From Enterobacter_D sp963521185 (GTDB taxonomy: Bacteria > Pseudomonadota > Gammaproteobacteria > Enterobacterales > Enterobacteriaceae), in NCBI GenBank assembly GCA_963521185.1, contig CAUQTV010000002.1, positions 248,001 through 312,000 of the forward strand: a stretch of 64,000 nucleotides of DNA. Reading direction: 5' to 3'. Each line of letters starts with the position of its first letter. Within the stretch, counting starts at the first letter, position 1. Positions 1-8,027 of the stretch are shown in pieces. The position numbers and the translations under genes were made by a program. The notes beneath the pieces were generated by a model. The model searched no databases. It saw nothing but the letters and a program-made list of their open reading frames with translations, and was not told where the DNA came from.

Positions 1-663
1 GGCACCCTGTGTGCCGCCAGCAGCGATAGCCATACGCTCAGTTTGCGCGCAAATCAGGTGCTCCAACTGTTTGGCGGACTGATTGCGCAGGCGATTCAAA
101 AAGAGTCGCTGGTGACGCAGTTACGTGAAGCCAACGCGGCGTTGATCGCCCACTCCTACACCGATGCGCTCACCGGTTTGCCCAATCGCCGGGCCATTTT
201 CGACAACCTCACAACGCTGTTCTCGCTGGCACGCCATCTGGATCTGTCCGTCATTATTGCGTTTATCGATCTCGATAATTTCAAGATGATTAACGATAAC
301 TACGGCCATGAAGCGGGCGACGCCTTTCTCATCCAGGTGGGGCAGCGCATTGTGCGGGAGTGCGACGGTAACGATATCGCGGGCAGACTGGGCGGTGATG
401 AATTTATGGTGGCCTGTCCGGGTAGCCCGCGCGGTCAAGAAGAGAACAACCGCCTGGCCGCGCTTAAAGCGCGCATTAACGCCAGTATCCAGGGCGACTA
501 TGCCCTGGGCGAAACGCGTCTTTATTATCCCGGTGCAAGTATCGGCGTGATTGAGGTCGATCCGGCTGGCACCGATCCTGACGGCGCGCTGCGCCTGGCC
601 GATGTCGCGATGTATCAGGATAAAAAAAGTAAACAAAAAACGCCGTTTATCCCGCTGGATTAA
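1..663 (+). CDS. dgcP: Diguanylate cyclase DgcP (YeaP), 3' part, 5' end outside window
   Basis: Makes the second messenger c-di-GMP from two GTP at the membrane or in the cytoplasm. The frame is open from base 1, so the gene starts upstream of the window. The visible part opens with the end of a GAF domain (GTLCAAS), a short helical linker, then a complete GGDEF domain: the DALTGLPNRR start, FIDLDNFK metal-binding strand and an intact GGDEF signature at 391-405. No RxxD inhibitory site is present at the usual place five residues before GGDEF, as I recall for E. coli DgcP too. The linker (QLREANAALIA) and end (KQKTPF) match my memory of E. coli DgcP closely. The next gene, yoaJ, is also its neighbour in E. 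coli as I recall. Confidence 0.92.
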   Translation, partial: GTLCAASSDSHTLSLRANQVLQLFGGLIAQAIQKESLVTQLREANAALIAHSYTDALTGLPNRRAIFDNLTTLFSLARHLDLSVIIAFIDLDNFKMINDNYGHEAGDAFLIQVGQRIVRECDGNDIAGRLGGDEFMVACPGSPRGQEENNRLAALKARINASIQGDYALGETRLYYPGASIGVIEVDPAGTDPDGALRLADVAMYQDKKSKQKTPFIPLD

Positions 664-743
664 TCTGCTGGGGTTGTGGCATGGTATGTGCCGCCGTTGA
701 TATTATTCATTTTTGGGCTGCGATGCCCGCTCTGGAGTCAGAC

Positions 744-818
744 GTGAGAAAAACAACCATTATTATGCTTATTATCGCCATTGTGGCTGTGGCAGGCACA
801 CAACTGGGCTGGTGGTAA
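744..818 (+). CDS. yoaJ: Small membrane protein YoaJ, 24 aa
   Basis: Encodes MRKTTIIMLIIAIVAVAGTQ followed by LGWW, a single hydrophobic segment with a basic start and a Trp-Trp end. This matches E. coli YoaJ (24 residues, MKKTTIIM...TELGWW), an inner-membrane small protein of unknown function. The start is GTG with GGAG at 734-737, six bases upstream. An in-frame ATG at 681 would add 21 residues with no hydrophobic character and no good ribosome site, so GTG is preferred. It follows dgcP by 80 bases. Confidence 0.85.
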   Translation: MRKTTIIMLIIAIVAVAGTQLGWW

Positions 819-848
819 TAGCGCACGCAATTTCCCTTAAGTCACCTG

Positions 849-878
849 CTCACCTGCACTGATATTCGTGCGGGTGAG
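849..878 (+). terminator. Hairpin after yoaJ
   Basis: Inverted repeat CTCACCTGCAC / GTGCGGGTGAG, 11 pairs including one G-T wobble, with an 8-base loop. No clear T-run follows, so termination strength is uncertain. Bases 879-1065 hold no other gene that I can see; this is the leader of the next gene. Confidence 0.5.
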
Positions 879-1065
879 TGACTGTATTGATGAAGTCTGA
901 TTTACCCCTACAAATCCTGTCTGATTATCTGTCATACGCATTCCATCGGCTATGCTTAAAGACGCAACAAGGCGTGGCTGCGCTGTTAATTTAATGTTAC
1001 AAATAAACCAATATTAGTCATTCTGTATCGAGAGACTCAGACAGCGATCTGAGCAGGAGCTCGTT

Positions 1066-2880
1066 ATGTTCACCGGACTTAATAAAAACGAAACTAAAAG
1101 GCTGGCGGCACTCGCGTTGCTTCGAAAGCAGGATAATGCGCGCGATAAGGCGCTGGGCGAGTTCGCCTGTCTGGCGAGTGAGGTTATGGGCGTCCGGGGG
1201 TGCTTTGTCACCATTTTCGATGACCAGTTTCAATATATTAAATATGTTAAAAACATCCCGCTCGCCTGCGATAAAATACCGATTAGCGAGTCGATGTGTC
1301 AGCACTCTGTGGAGAGCTGCAATCCCATCATCTGTTCTGATACCCGGCAGGACCCACGATTTTCAACCCATGAACTGTCGCGGGATGGCACCGTTCTCTT
1401 CTATGCCGCCGCACCGTTACAGACCAAAGAAGGCTTTGTGCTGGGCACCCTGTGCGTCAGCCATCCGGCTCCGCTGGCCCCGACGCAGCAGCAGATTGAG
1501 AGCTTCTTACGCATCGCCTCACTTGCCAGCACCTATCTTGAAGCCTGGTATTCGCTGGGCCGCATTGATGCGCTCACCGGTTTGCCCAATCGACAGTATC
1601 TGCTCAAAGAGATGGAACGCCTGGCGCACGATAAAGAACACCGCGCCTGTGCGCTTATTCTCTTTGACTGCATCGATATGCCGAAAGCCTATGAGCTGTC
1701 GCGCTATCTGGGGCTGACGGCGGTGGAAAAAATGCTGCGGGGTTTTGGCCCGCTCTTACGGCTGCGTTTAAAACTGCCCGCGCAAACGCATTTATACGCC
1801 TTTGCGCCGGGCCGCTATGCGGTACTGGTCGACAATGAGTATGCGAAGATATTAACCCGCCGCGCGGAAACATTACCGGATATTGAAGCGCAAATTCGTG
1901 GCGACATTGATATTCAACTGAAAATATTCACCGGCTACGTTAAATTTACTCCGCGTGATGATGATCCCCAGGAAATATTGCGCCAGGGGATTAGTGCGCT
2001 GCACGAGGCTATCCGCCAGCAGATCCCGGTGCTGCAATTTAATACTGAACTGGATCAGAAACGAAATAACGATTTTCGCCTGCTGCACGATTTAAGCGAG
2101 GCGATCAAAGCGAAAGACCAGCTCTACCTGATGTACCAGCCTAAAATCTCGCTGCACACCGGGCACACCGAGGGCTGCGAAGCCCTTCTGCGCTGGCAGC
2201 ATCCGGTGCTGGGCAACGTCTCTCCGGCCACTATTGTGGCACTGGCGGAAAAAACCAGCCTGATGAATGACATCACCCGCTGGGTTATCCGATCCGTCAT
2301 CACCCAATTGCAACTCTGGCGTCGCGCCGGGATCACCCTCCCCGTCTCCATCAACGTAACGGTGAGTGACTTCTCGCGCCAGGGATTTGCCGACGAACTG
2401 GAACAGCAAATGCGCAGCGCGGGGCTGGTGCCCGCCGATATTCGTATTGAGTGTCTGGAAACGGAAAAAGTGCTGGAGAGCGATACAGCGCTTCATGAAC
2501 TGGACAGATTAAAAGCCAAAGGCTTCAAAATCCTGCTCGATGACTTTGGCGCAGGTTACAGTAATATCAGCTACTTACGCCGTATTCCTATTGATATCAT
2601 CAAGCTGGATCGCTCGTTGATCAGCCAGGTCACCTCCGATCCCGGCAGCCGTATTATTGCCCGTAACGTCATCATGATGCTGAAAGATCTGCAATATCTG
2701 GTGCTGGCGGAAGGGGTGGAAGATAAAGAGACGGCGATGATGCTCAAAGAGTACGGATGTGATGAAGCGCAGGGGTACTTCTTCTCGCGCCCTATCCCGC
2801 CCGAGGAGATCCCGGGCTGGCTGTCACGCGACAGCCCGGTTGACATAAAATCCCTGCGGTTACATCACGATTCGTTTTAA
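1066..2880 (+). CDS. GAF-degenerate GGDEF-EAL protein, probable c-di-GMP phosphodiesterase
   Basis: 604 residues, no signal peptide or membrane segment, so cytoplasmic. Residues about 20-160 look like a GAF sensor domain (VRGCFVTIFDD, GTLCVSHP). Residues 168-325 are a GGDEF fold that begins DALTGLPNR but carries APGRY (247-251) in place of GGDEF, so cyclase activity should be lost. Residues 340-590 form an EAL domain with the residues needed for hydrolysis in place: E372-A-L, N430, E462/E465, D492-D493, K513, E549 and Q569. It should cleave c-di-GMP to pGpG. AGGAG at 1055-1059 lies six bases before the ATG. It sits between a cyclase and a chemoreceptor, which fits control of motility versus attachment. 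I cannot assign an E. coli gene name. Confidence 0.88.
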   Translation: MFTGLNKNETKRLAALALLRKQDNARDKALGEFACLASEVMGVRGCFVTIFDDQFQYIKYVKNIPLACDKIPISESMCQHSVESCNPIICSDTRQDPRFSTHELSRDGTVLFYAAAPLQTKEGFVLGTLCVSHPAPLAPTQQQIESFLRIASLASTYLEAWYSLGRIDALTGLPNRQYLLKEMERLAHDKEHRACALILFDCIDMPKAYELSRYLGLTAVEKMLRGFGPLLRLRLKLPAQTHLYAFAPGRYAVLVDNEYAKILTRRAETLPDIEAQIRGDIDIQLKIFTGYVKFTPRDDDPQEILRQGISALHEAIRQQIPVLQFNTELDQKRNNDFRLLHDLSEAIKAKDQLYLMYQPKISLHTGHTEGCEALLRWQHPVLGNVSPATIVALAEKTSLMNDITRWVIRSVITQLQLWRRAGITLPVSINVTVSDFSRQGFADELEQQMRSAGLVPADIRIECLETEKVLESDTALHELDRLKAKGFKILLDDFGAGYSNISYLRRIPIDIIKLDRSLISQVTSDPGSRIIARNVIMMLKDLQYLVLAEGVEDKETAMMLKEYGCDEAQGYFFSRPIPPEEIPGWLSRDSPVDIKSLRLHHDSF

Positions 2881-3015
2881 GCCCGCTGTGCGATGAGGCA
2901 GAATTAAGCGCTTTCTGCCTCTTTTCTACGCTGTCACAAATTTGTCATAAAATTAATTACTTAACTCATATCAAGGCGTTAAGTGAAATTTCTGTTTTTG
3001 CTGCTTGTCGCTGAT

Positions 3016-3043
3016 TAAAGTCCCTTATGACCCCGGTCGATAC
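3016..3043 (+). promoter_or_regulatory. Candidate sigma-28 (FliA) promoter for the chemoreceptor
   Basis: TAAAGTCC at 3016-3023 and GTCGATAC at 3036-3043 resemble the FliA elements TAAAGTTT and GCCGATAA (6 of 8 matches each). The spacing is one base longer than the usual optimum. It lies 56 bases before the start codon of the chemoreceptor gene, a class normally under FliA control. Confidence 0.5.
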
Positions 3044-3099
3044 CTCAGACGCGCGTGATCCTGATCACTTACTTTTGACCATGGGAACTCATCACAGAT

Positions 3100-4683
3100 A
3101 TGAAACTCAACCACCTCACCATCGGGCAGCGGCTCGGTTTACTGGCGGCGATTCTTCTGCTGGCAACGCTGTTTATCGGCATCAGAGGTTTACTGATTAA
3201 CGCCAACGGGTTTGCGCAAAATCAGCACATCATGGCGACGGAAAAGACGGTCGCACAAAGCATTGATACCGCAAGGAACGCGCAGGTTCAGTTTAAAATT
3301 CAGGTGCAGGAGTGGAAGAACACGCTGTTGCGCGGCGGTCAGGGCCAGCAACAATTCGACAAATACAAAAACGCCTTTGTGGCGCAGAGTCAGAAAACCC
3401 AGGCGCTGTTAACCCAGCTTGGCACGCTGCTGCCGCAGATTGGCCTCGACACGGCGCTGCTGGAGAAGACCCGCAGCCTGCATGCCGGGCTGGAACAGCA
3501 CTACCTTTCAGCGCTGGCGCAGTATGACATCACGGATCCCACCAGCCCGCAGCGCGTCGATAAACTCGTCACGGGCATTGACCGCGAACCCACGCACATG
3601 ATCGATGAGATGGTCGCCACCACGCTCAAACAGGCGGACATTATTCGCCGGCACACGCACGATAGCAGTCTGCACCTCTATCAGCAGACCCGTATGATGC
3701 TGTTGCTGGCGATGGCGCTAACGCTGATTGCCGGGCTGATGATCACCTGGTGGCTGGTGCGCAGCATTACGCGTCCGCTGGCGCAGGCCGTCTCCGTCGC
3801 ACGCTTTGTGGCGGCAGGCGATCTGCAAACACGTTTTAATGTGCAGGGGCGCGATGAAACGGCGGTGCTGATGCGCGCATTGCAGGAGATGAACGGCAAC
3901 CTGACGCGCATCGTCAACGGCGTGCGGACCAGCACCGAAACCATTGCCACCGCCTCGCGCCAGATTGCCACCGGGAGTCTGGAGCTTTCTGCACGCAACG
4001 AAGCGCAGGCCAGCGCACTGGAAGAAACCGTTGCCTCCATGGAAGAGCTAACGTCAGTGGTCAAAAACAACACTGAAAACTCGCGTATCGCCAGCAACAT
4101 CACCCGTGAAGCCTGCCAGGTCGCCAGCCAGGGCGGCAACGTCGTTGAAAAGGTGGTCAATACCATGAGCGAGATTAACCAGCTGGCGAGTGAAATTAAC
4201 AACATCATTGGCGTGATCGACAGCATTGCCTTCCAGACCAACATTCTGGCGCTCAACGCCGCTGTTGAGGCCGCCCGTGCCGGGACCGAAGGCCGTGGCT
4301 TTGCGGTCGTCGCCAGCGAAGTCCGTGCCCTTGCCCAGCGATCCGCAACGGCCGCAAAAGAGATCGGCGAACTGATTGCCCGCTCTGTGGCGCGTATCAG
4401 CGAAGGCAATACGCTGGTAAATAACGCCGGTAGCGCCATGCAGGAGATCGTGCAAAGCGTTGAACGCGTGAGCCAACTGGTCGAAACCATTTCCATCGCC
4501 AGCAACGAGCAGAGCGTGGGCATCGATCAGGTGCACATCGCGATGACGCAGATGGACACGGCAACGCAGCAAAACGCCACGCTCTCGCAGGAATCATCCG
4601 CCGCCGCGCATTCGATGCAGGATCAGGCGCATCAACTGCTGGAGATGGTGCAGGTATTTAAACTCAACGCTAAGACCGCTTAA
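3100..4683 (+). CDS. Methyl-accepting chemotaxis protein
   Basis: 527-residue inner-membrane chemoreceptor. It has a first membrane segment at about residues 12-34, a periplasmic helical sensing domain to about 198 (with the motif VQEWKNTLLRG), a second membrane segment at 199-220, a HAMP linker to about 275 (RSITRPL, AAGDLQTRF), then a long methyl-accepting coiled coil. The highly conserved signalling tip (FQTNILALNAAVEAARAG) is intact, so it should couple to CheW and CheA. The C-terminus ends FKLNAKTA and lacks the NWETF-type tail that tethers CheR and CheB in Tar and Tsr, as in low-abundance receptors. The ligand cannot be told from sequence. It is a single-gene unit with a candidate sigma-28 promoter upstream and a hairpin downstream. 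Confidence 0.95.
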   Translation: MKLNHLTIGQRLGLLAAILLLATLFIGIRGLLINANGFAQNQHIMATEKTVAQSIDTARNAQVQFKIQVQEWKNTLLRGGQGQQQFDKYKNAFVAQSQKTQALLTQLGTLLPQIGLDTALLEKTRSLHAGLEQHYLSALAQYDITDPTSPQRVDKLVTGIDREPTHMIDEMVATTLKQADIIRRHTHDSSLHLYQQTRMMLLLAMALTLIAGLMITWWLVRSITRPLAQAVSVARFVAAGDLQTRFNVQGRDETAVLMRALQEMNGNLTRIVNGVRTSTETIATASRQIATGSLELSARNEAQASALEETVASMEELTSVVKNNTENSRIASNITREACQVASQGGNVVEKVVNTMSEINQLASEINNIIGVIDSIAFQTNILALNAAVEAARAGTEGRGFAVVASEVRALAQRSATAAKEIGELIARSVARISEGNTLVNNAGSAMQEIVQSVERVSQLVETISIASNEQSVGIDQVHIAMTQMDTATQQNATLSQESSAAAHSMQDQAHQLLEMVQVFKLNAKTA

Positions 4684-4705
4684 ATCATACCCCTTCGTAA
4701 AACAG

Positions 4706-4733
4706 TCTCTTGATCGCATCCCCGATCAAGAGA
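4706..4733 (+). terminator. Hairpin after the chemoreceptor gene
   Basis: Perfect 11-pair inverted repeat TCTCTTGATCG / CGATCAAGAGA with a 6-base loop, 22 bases after the stop codon. It is followed by a T-rich but not uninterrupted stretch. Bases 4734-4935 are AT-rich and probably hold the promoter of the next gene. Confidence 0.6.
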
Positions 4734-4935
4734 TGTCATCTTCCCTTTTATTCTGAAATTTGAATCCAGCGGCGCAACAAAACTGCTGCCACGTTCAGCG
4801 CCGCATGACCACAATTATGGCTGGCTTTGTTTATTTAAAAGAAAATTTATTAAGTAAACACCCCCGCGCAGTTTACTATTCGGTCTGACTTAACATCGCT
4901 ACCATTATTTAAATGACCGCCTCTGGATATCCGAC

Positions 4936-6429
4936 ATGAATGTTAATAACAATACAAATTACATATATCAGCCTCATCAATGCTTAACGAATAAATTAAC
5001 AGACCAGACTCCCCCTGCCCTCAAAATTGCCAGTGCGCGGCATAGTAATCAACATTTTGACACCTCAACGTTTCCCGCTAAAGCAGGTAAACAGAGTGAT
5101 GTGCAACGCCATAAGCATCGGCATCTCGTCAAACCGGGACGTAATAAAATCAAGGCGCAAACGCCACCCAAAACAGCGATCCAAACACAACGTGCGCAGT
5201 TACTTGAGTACAGAGACCTGTTAGCAAGAAATTTAGAAGCGTTAAAAACGCAAACCGCCCACATTTCCTCCAAAGACGTCAAGGAAGAAACAGTCACTGT
5301 TTTACAGGTAGGTTTATTGGCGGCGTCAATGCACGAGCAATCCTTTGGCGCATTATATAATTCTGTTCTTAAAGAAGAGCATGACATGCAGTTTGGGGTA
5401 CTTGCCTCAAAGCGTCCTGACGATCATTGTTTCGCACATCCCTCCGCTACCGAATACGCTGTGGCACAAAAAAATGCCTGCGAGAAGAAACTGGCCATTA
5501 TCGATTTTTGTCTGAAAGTATTGCGACTCAATGAACAGGCTGAGTGGATCCCGCCATCCGGCGTTGAATACCATCTTCCTACAGCTCTCGCCACGCCTGT
5601 AAATGCAGATAAACTGTTGAATCAATGCCTCAACGAAATGAACAAAATCCCGCCGTTTAAAAGTGCCAATGGCATCTCTGAACCCAGCGGATTGTATCAT
5701 GAGAGACAGTATTCACGGTCAGGATCCTGTGCGCTTCACGCCAATAATCATTACCTCGCCTCCTGGTGTCAAAGGGAGAATAAAACCTTCTTACCGCTTA
5801 CGACGCGTCGCTTTGCCTTGATATTAGAGGGATTGATCAATCGAAGAAACACCGCGTTGAACGAACTGGTGGTGATGAATTTACAGTCGGGCCAGGAAAT
5901 GTATCATGCGATCTATAATGCGAAAAACGCACTGACGCAACAAGAAGAAGTATTAGGTAATCATTACAGTGAACAATTAACACTGGGCACCGAGGAGTGG
6001 CTCGGTCACATCGTTGATCACGTAAATACAGGAGGTATCGTTGGTAAGCATATCACTGACATTGTGAATGAACTCTATGGTCTGACAGTCCAGCAACGCT
6101 TCGATACAAAACACAATGTCGCGCATTGGTTTAAATACCAGAGCAAACTCCTCATGCTTGAGAAAAATAAATCAAGCCTGGGCTGCGGCTTTCTTGAAGC
6201 TGAGAAATCGGGACACGCCATCGCCTTCAATAAAGTGAAAGGCACCTGGTATCTCCAGGACTCCCATTTGCCCCAACCGGTGCCCTGTAGCCCATCGAAG
6301 CTTATCGACTATATAATGGGATACTACCCGGCTAAAGAAGAGCCGAGTAATGACATGTTACTTAAAGAATATTGCAGAAGACAAAACTTAAATCGTGACA
6401 CGGAATTTTTCTTTTTTCATTATGAATAA
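4936..6429 (+). CDS. Josephin-like cysteine-protease-like protein, copy A (unknown function)
   Basis: 497 residues, not a protein I recognise by name. Residues 1-80 are polar and rich in Asn, Gln, Lys and His with no signal peptide or membrane segment. Residues 80-240 are mainly helical. The conserved core holds Q258 and C265 in YHERQYSRSGSCALHANNHY, then H427 (SGHAIAFN) and D442 (WYLQDSH), 15 residues apart. This order (Gln, Cys, His, Asp/Asn) is that of papain-like enzymes, and the local sequence resembles Josephin-type deubiquitinases (ataxin-3: FHEKQ...CAQHCLNN, then H119 and N134, also 15 apart). Copy B, 90 bases downstream, shares these blocks and more (KKLA-IDFCL, EQAEW-PPSG, NHYLASW-QRENKTFLP). 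Base composition is visibly AT-richer than the flanks, suggesting transfer. Enzymatic function is an inference. Confidence 0.7.
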   Translation: MNVNNNTNYIYQPHQCLTNKLTDQTPPALKIASARHSNQHFDTSTFPAKAGKQSDVQRHKHRHLVKPGRNKIKAQTPPKTAIQTQRAQLLEYRDLLARNLEALKTQTAHISSKDVKEETVTVLQVGLLAASMHEQSFGALYNSVLKEEHDMQFGVLASKRPDDHCFAHPSATEYAVAQKNACEKKLAIIDFCLKVLRLNEQAEWIPPSGVEYHLPTALATPVNADKLLNQCLNEMNKIPPFKSANGISEPSGLYHERQYSRSGSCALHANNHYLASWCQRENKTFLPLTTRRFALILEGLINRRNTALNELVVMNLQSGQEMYHAIYNAKNALTQQEEVLGNHYSEQLTLGTEEWLGHIVDHVNTGGIVGKHITDIVNELYGLTVQQRFDTKHNVAHWFKYQSKLLMLEKNKSSLGCGFLEAEKSGHAIAFNKVKGTWYLQDSHLPQPVPCSPSKLIDYIMGYYPAKEEPSNDMLLKEYCRRQNLNRDTEFFFFHYE

Positions 6430-6519
6430 AGCATGTATTAAATAGTTATCCCTATTACTCATTATTCGCACTGGCTGATGGACTACCTGGCCACCGATGC
6501 CTCATACGGACAATAAAAA

Positions 6520-7965
6520 ATGAATATAGCTCACGGCAACAATAACATTTCCCCTCAATTTAATCAGGCATGGGCCGCTCACAACCATCCTGCAACAAAA
6601 GAAACGCGTTCGTTGCTTGCCTCGAACCTAACGCAGACCAGGCAATCCAGCCAGCGACTGGAAGCACCTGAACTGCCTTCAACGACGCAAATAATGAAAC
6701 AAAGACAGCAACTGCTCAACTTAAGAGAAAACGTTGCAGCGGCGCTGTGTGAACAAAAATCCCGTTTTCATACACCGCCGCAATTACTCGCTAATGATTA
6801 TGGCGTTGATTTTTTACAAATGCAGGCACTCGCAAAAGATCTCAGGGCCATGCAAGCCTCGCCCGACGCCGCCAGTCAATTGTATTTCGCCATTCTTGCA
6901 GAGGAGTTTGAAATGCAGGAGGAGATTTTTAACAAATGCTACCTGTTACAGGGAACACCGCGGTTTTCCTCCGATCAACATGCCATGGCGAAACTACAGG
7001 CTGCAGAGAAAAAACTTGCCGTTATCGATTTTTGTCTTATGGTGTTAAGTCTGCATGAACAAGCCGAATGGATGCCTCCTAGTGGCAATGTTATTAAGGT
7101 ACCCAATCATTTAAAAAAACCGGTTTCTGCCGACAACCTGCTCGCAAGCAGTCTGGCAAAGATGGAAAAAATTCCTGTATTCAGCAGTAAAAATGGCATT
7201 GACCCGGACAGCGGACTCTACCATGAGGAGCAGTATCCTCTTTCCGGAACCTGCGTTCTGCATTCGAATAATCACTATTTAGCGTCCTGGGCGCAGAGAG
7301 AAAATAAAACGTTTCTTCCTATTACTCCGCGCCGACTGACACTGTTAGTCAATGGCCTGGCATGCAGAAGAGAAACCACGCGTCGTGAATTAACGCTAAT
7401 GAATATCCAAAAAGGCAGCGGTGCAACATGGGCAAAGTTTAAAGCATCGAGATCAATACTCGGACGCGAAACAAATTTAACCAGCAAATGGTCAGCACCG
7501 TTAACCATTAAAATGCAAACGCGATTTGGCCAACGATACGATACTGCATGGACCGGTTCTTTGCTGTCTAATAAAACAACAACACTCATCAATGAACTTT
7601 ACGGGCTGACCAGTGGCGGACAACCGATTGCCGGGAGTGCGAGCATCTGGGCAAAACACCCTGAGATTATAACTATGCTTGAGCAGGAGCAGGAGCGTCT
7701 GGTTTGTACCTTTTCACAGGAAATAAGAAGTGCGGGCCACGCCATTGAATTTAACAAAAAAAATGGTATTTGGTACCTGCATGACTCTCACGCCAGAAAA
7801 CCGGTACCCTGCTCGCCAAGTCATTTCGTGAAATACCTGGCGAGAGAGGGCAACAGGGAATTAAATATTAACGTGCATGGTCGCACCGTTGATTATCGCC
7901 AACACCATAAATTTATCATGGATGTAGATTTAACATTTGAGCATTTCGAGCCGCTAAATAAGTAA
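6520..7965 (+). CDS. Josephin-like cysteine-protease-like protein, copy B (unknown function)
   Basis: 481 residues, a diverged paralogue of the preceding gene. The same active-site-like residues are kept: Q238 and C245 (YHEEQYPLSGTCVLHSNNHY), H407 (AGHAIEFN) and D422 (WYLHDSH). Shared blocks run from about residue 160 to the VPCSPS motif near 430. The N-terminal 100 residues, the central insertion around 298-350 and the C-terminal tail differ between copies, the usual pattern of a conserved catalytic core with variable specificity parts. No signal peptide or membrane segment. The ribosome site is weak (a purine-rich run directly before ATG). It probably shares a transcript with copy A, since only 90 bases without a hairpin separate them, and a strong hairpin follows. 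Confidence 0.7.
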   Translation: MNIAHGNNNISPQFNQAWAAHNHPATKETRSLLASNLTQTRQSSQRLEAPELPSTTQIMKQRQQLLNLRENVAAALCEQKSRFHTPPQLLANDYGVDFLQMQALAKDLRAMQASPDAASQLYFAILAEEFEMQEEIFNKCYLLQGTPRFSSDQHAMAKLQAAEKKLAVIDFCLMVLSLHEQAEWMPPSGNVIKVPNHLKKPVSADNLLASSLAKMEKIPVFSSKNGIDPDSGLYHEEQYPLSGTCVLHSNNHYLASWAQRENKTFLPITPRRLTLLVNGLACRRETTRRELTLMNIQKGSGATWAKFKASRSILGRETNLTSKWSAPLTIKMQTRFGQRYDTAWTGSLLSNKTTTLINELYGLTSGGQPIAGSASIWAKHPEIITMLEQEQERLVCTFSQEIRSAGHAIEFNKKNGIWYLHDSHARKPVPCSPSHFVKYLAREGNRELNINVHGRTVDYRQHHKFIMDVDLTFEHFEPLNK

Positions 7966-7984
7966 GACTACACTCAGAAATGAC

Positions 7985-8020
7985 GCTCAATTTTACTGTC
8001 ATCACGCAGTAAAATTGAGC
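7985..8020. terminator. Bidirectional hairpin between copy B and the LysE-type gene
   Basis: Perfect 14-pair inverted repeat GCTCAATTTTACTG / CAGTAAAATTGAGC around an 8-base loop. It lies between two convergent genes, so it can serve both strands, with T-rich bases inside the arms. Confidence 0.75.
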
Positions 8021-8027
8021 CGTTGTC

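Noticed and set aside
681..818. Longer 45-residue version of YoaJ starting at ATG 681
   Set aside because: The added 21 residues lack similarity to YoaJ and a ribosome site; GTG at 744 has GGAG at the right distance.
3681..4523. 280-codon open frame opposite the chemoreceptor gene
   Set aside because: Serine- and alanine-rich shadow of the coiled-coil signalling domain.
4936..7965. Assigning the tandem pair to NlpC/P60, transglutaminase, C39 or OTU families
   Set aside because: None gives the Q-x6-C-x2-H-x-N-N block together with His and Asp 15 residues apart; Josephin fits best, though only by motif.
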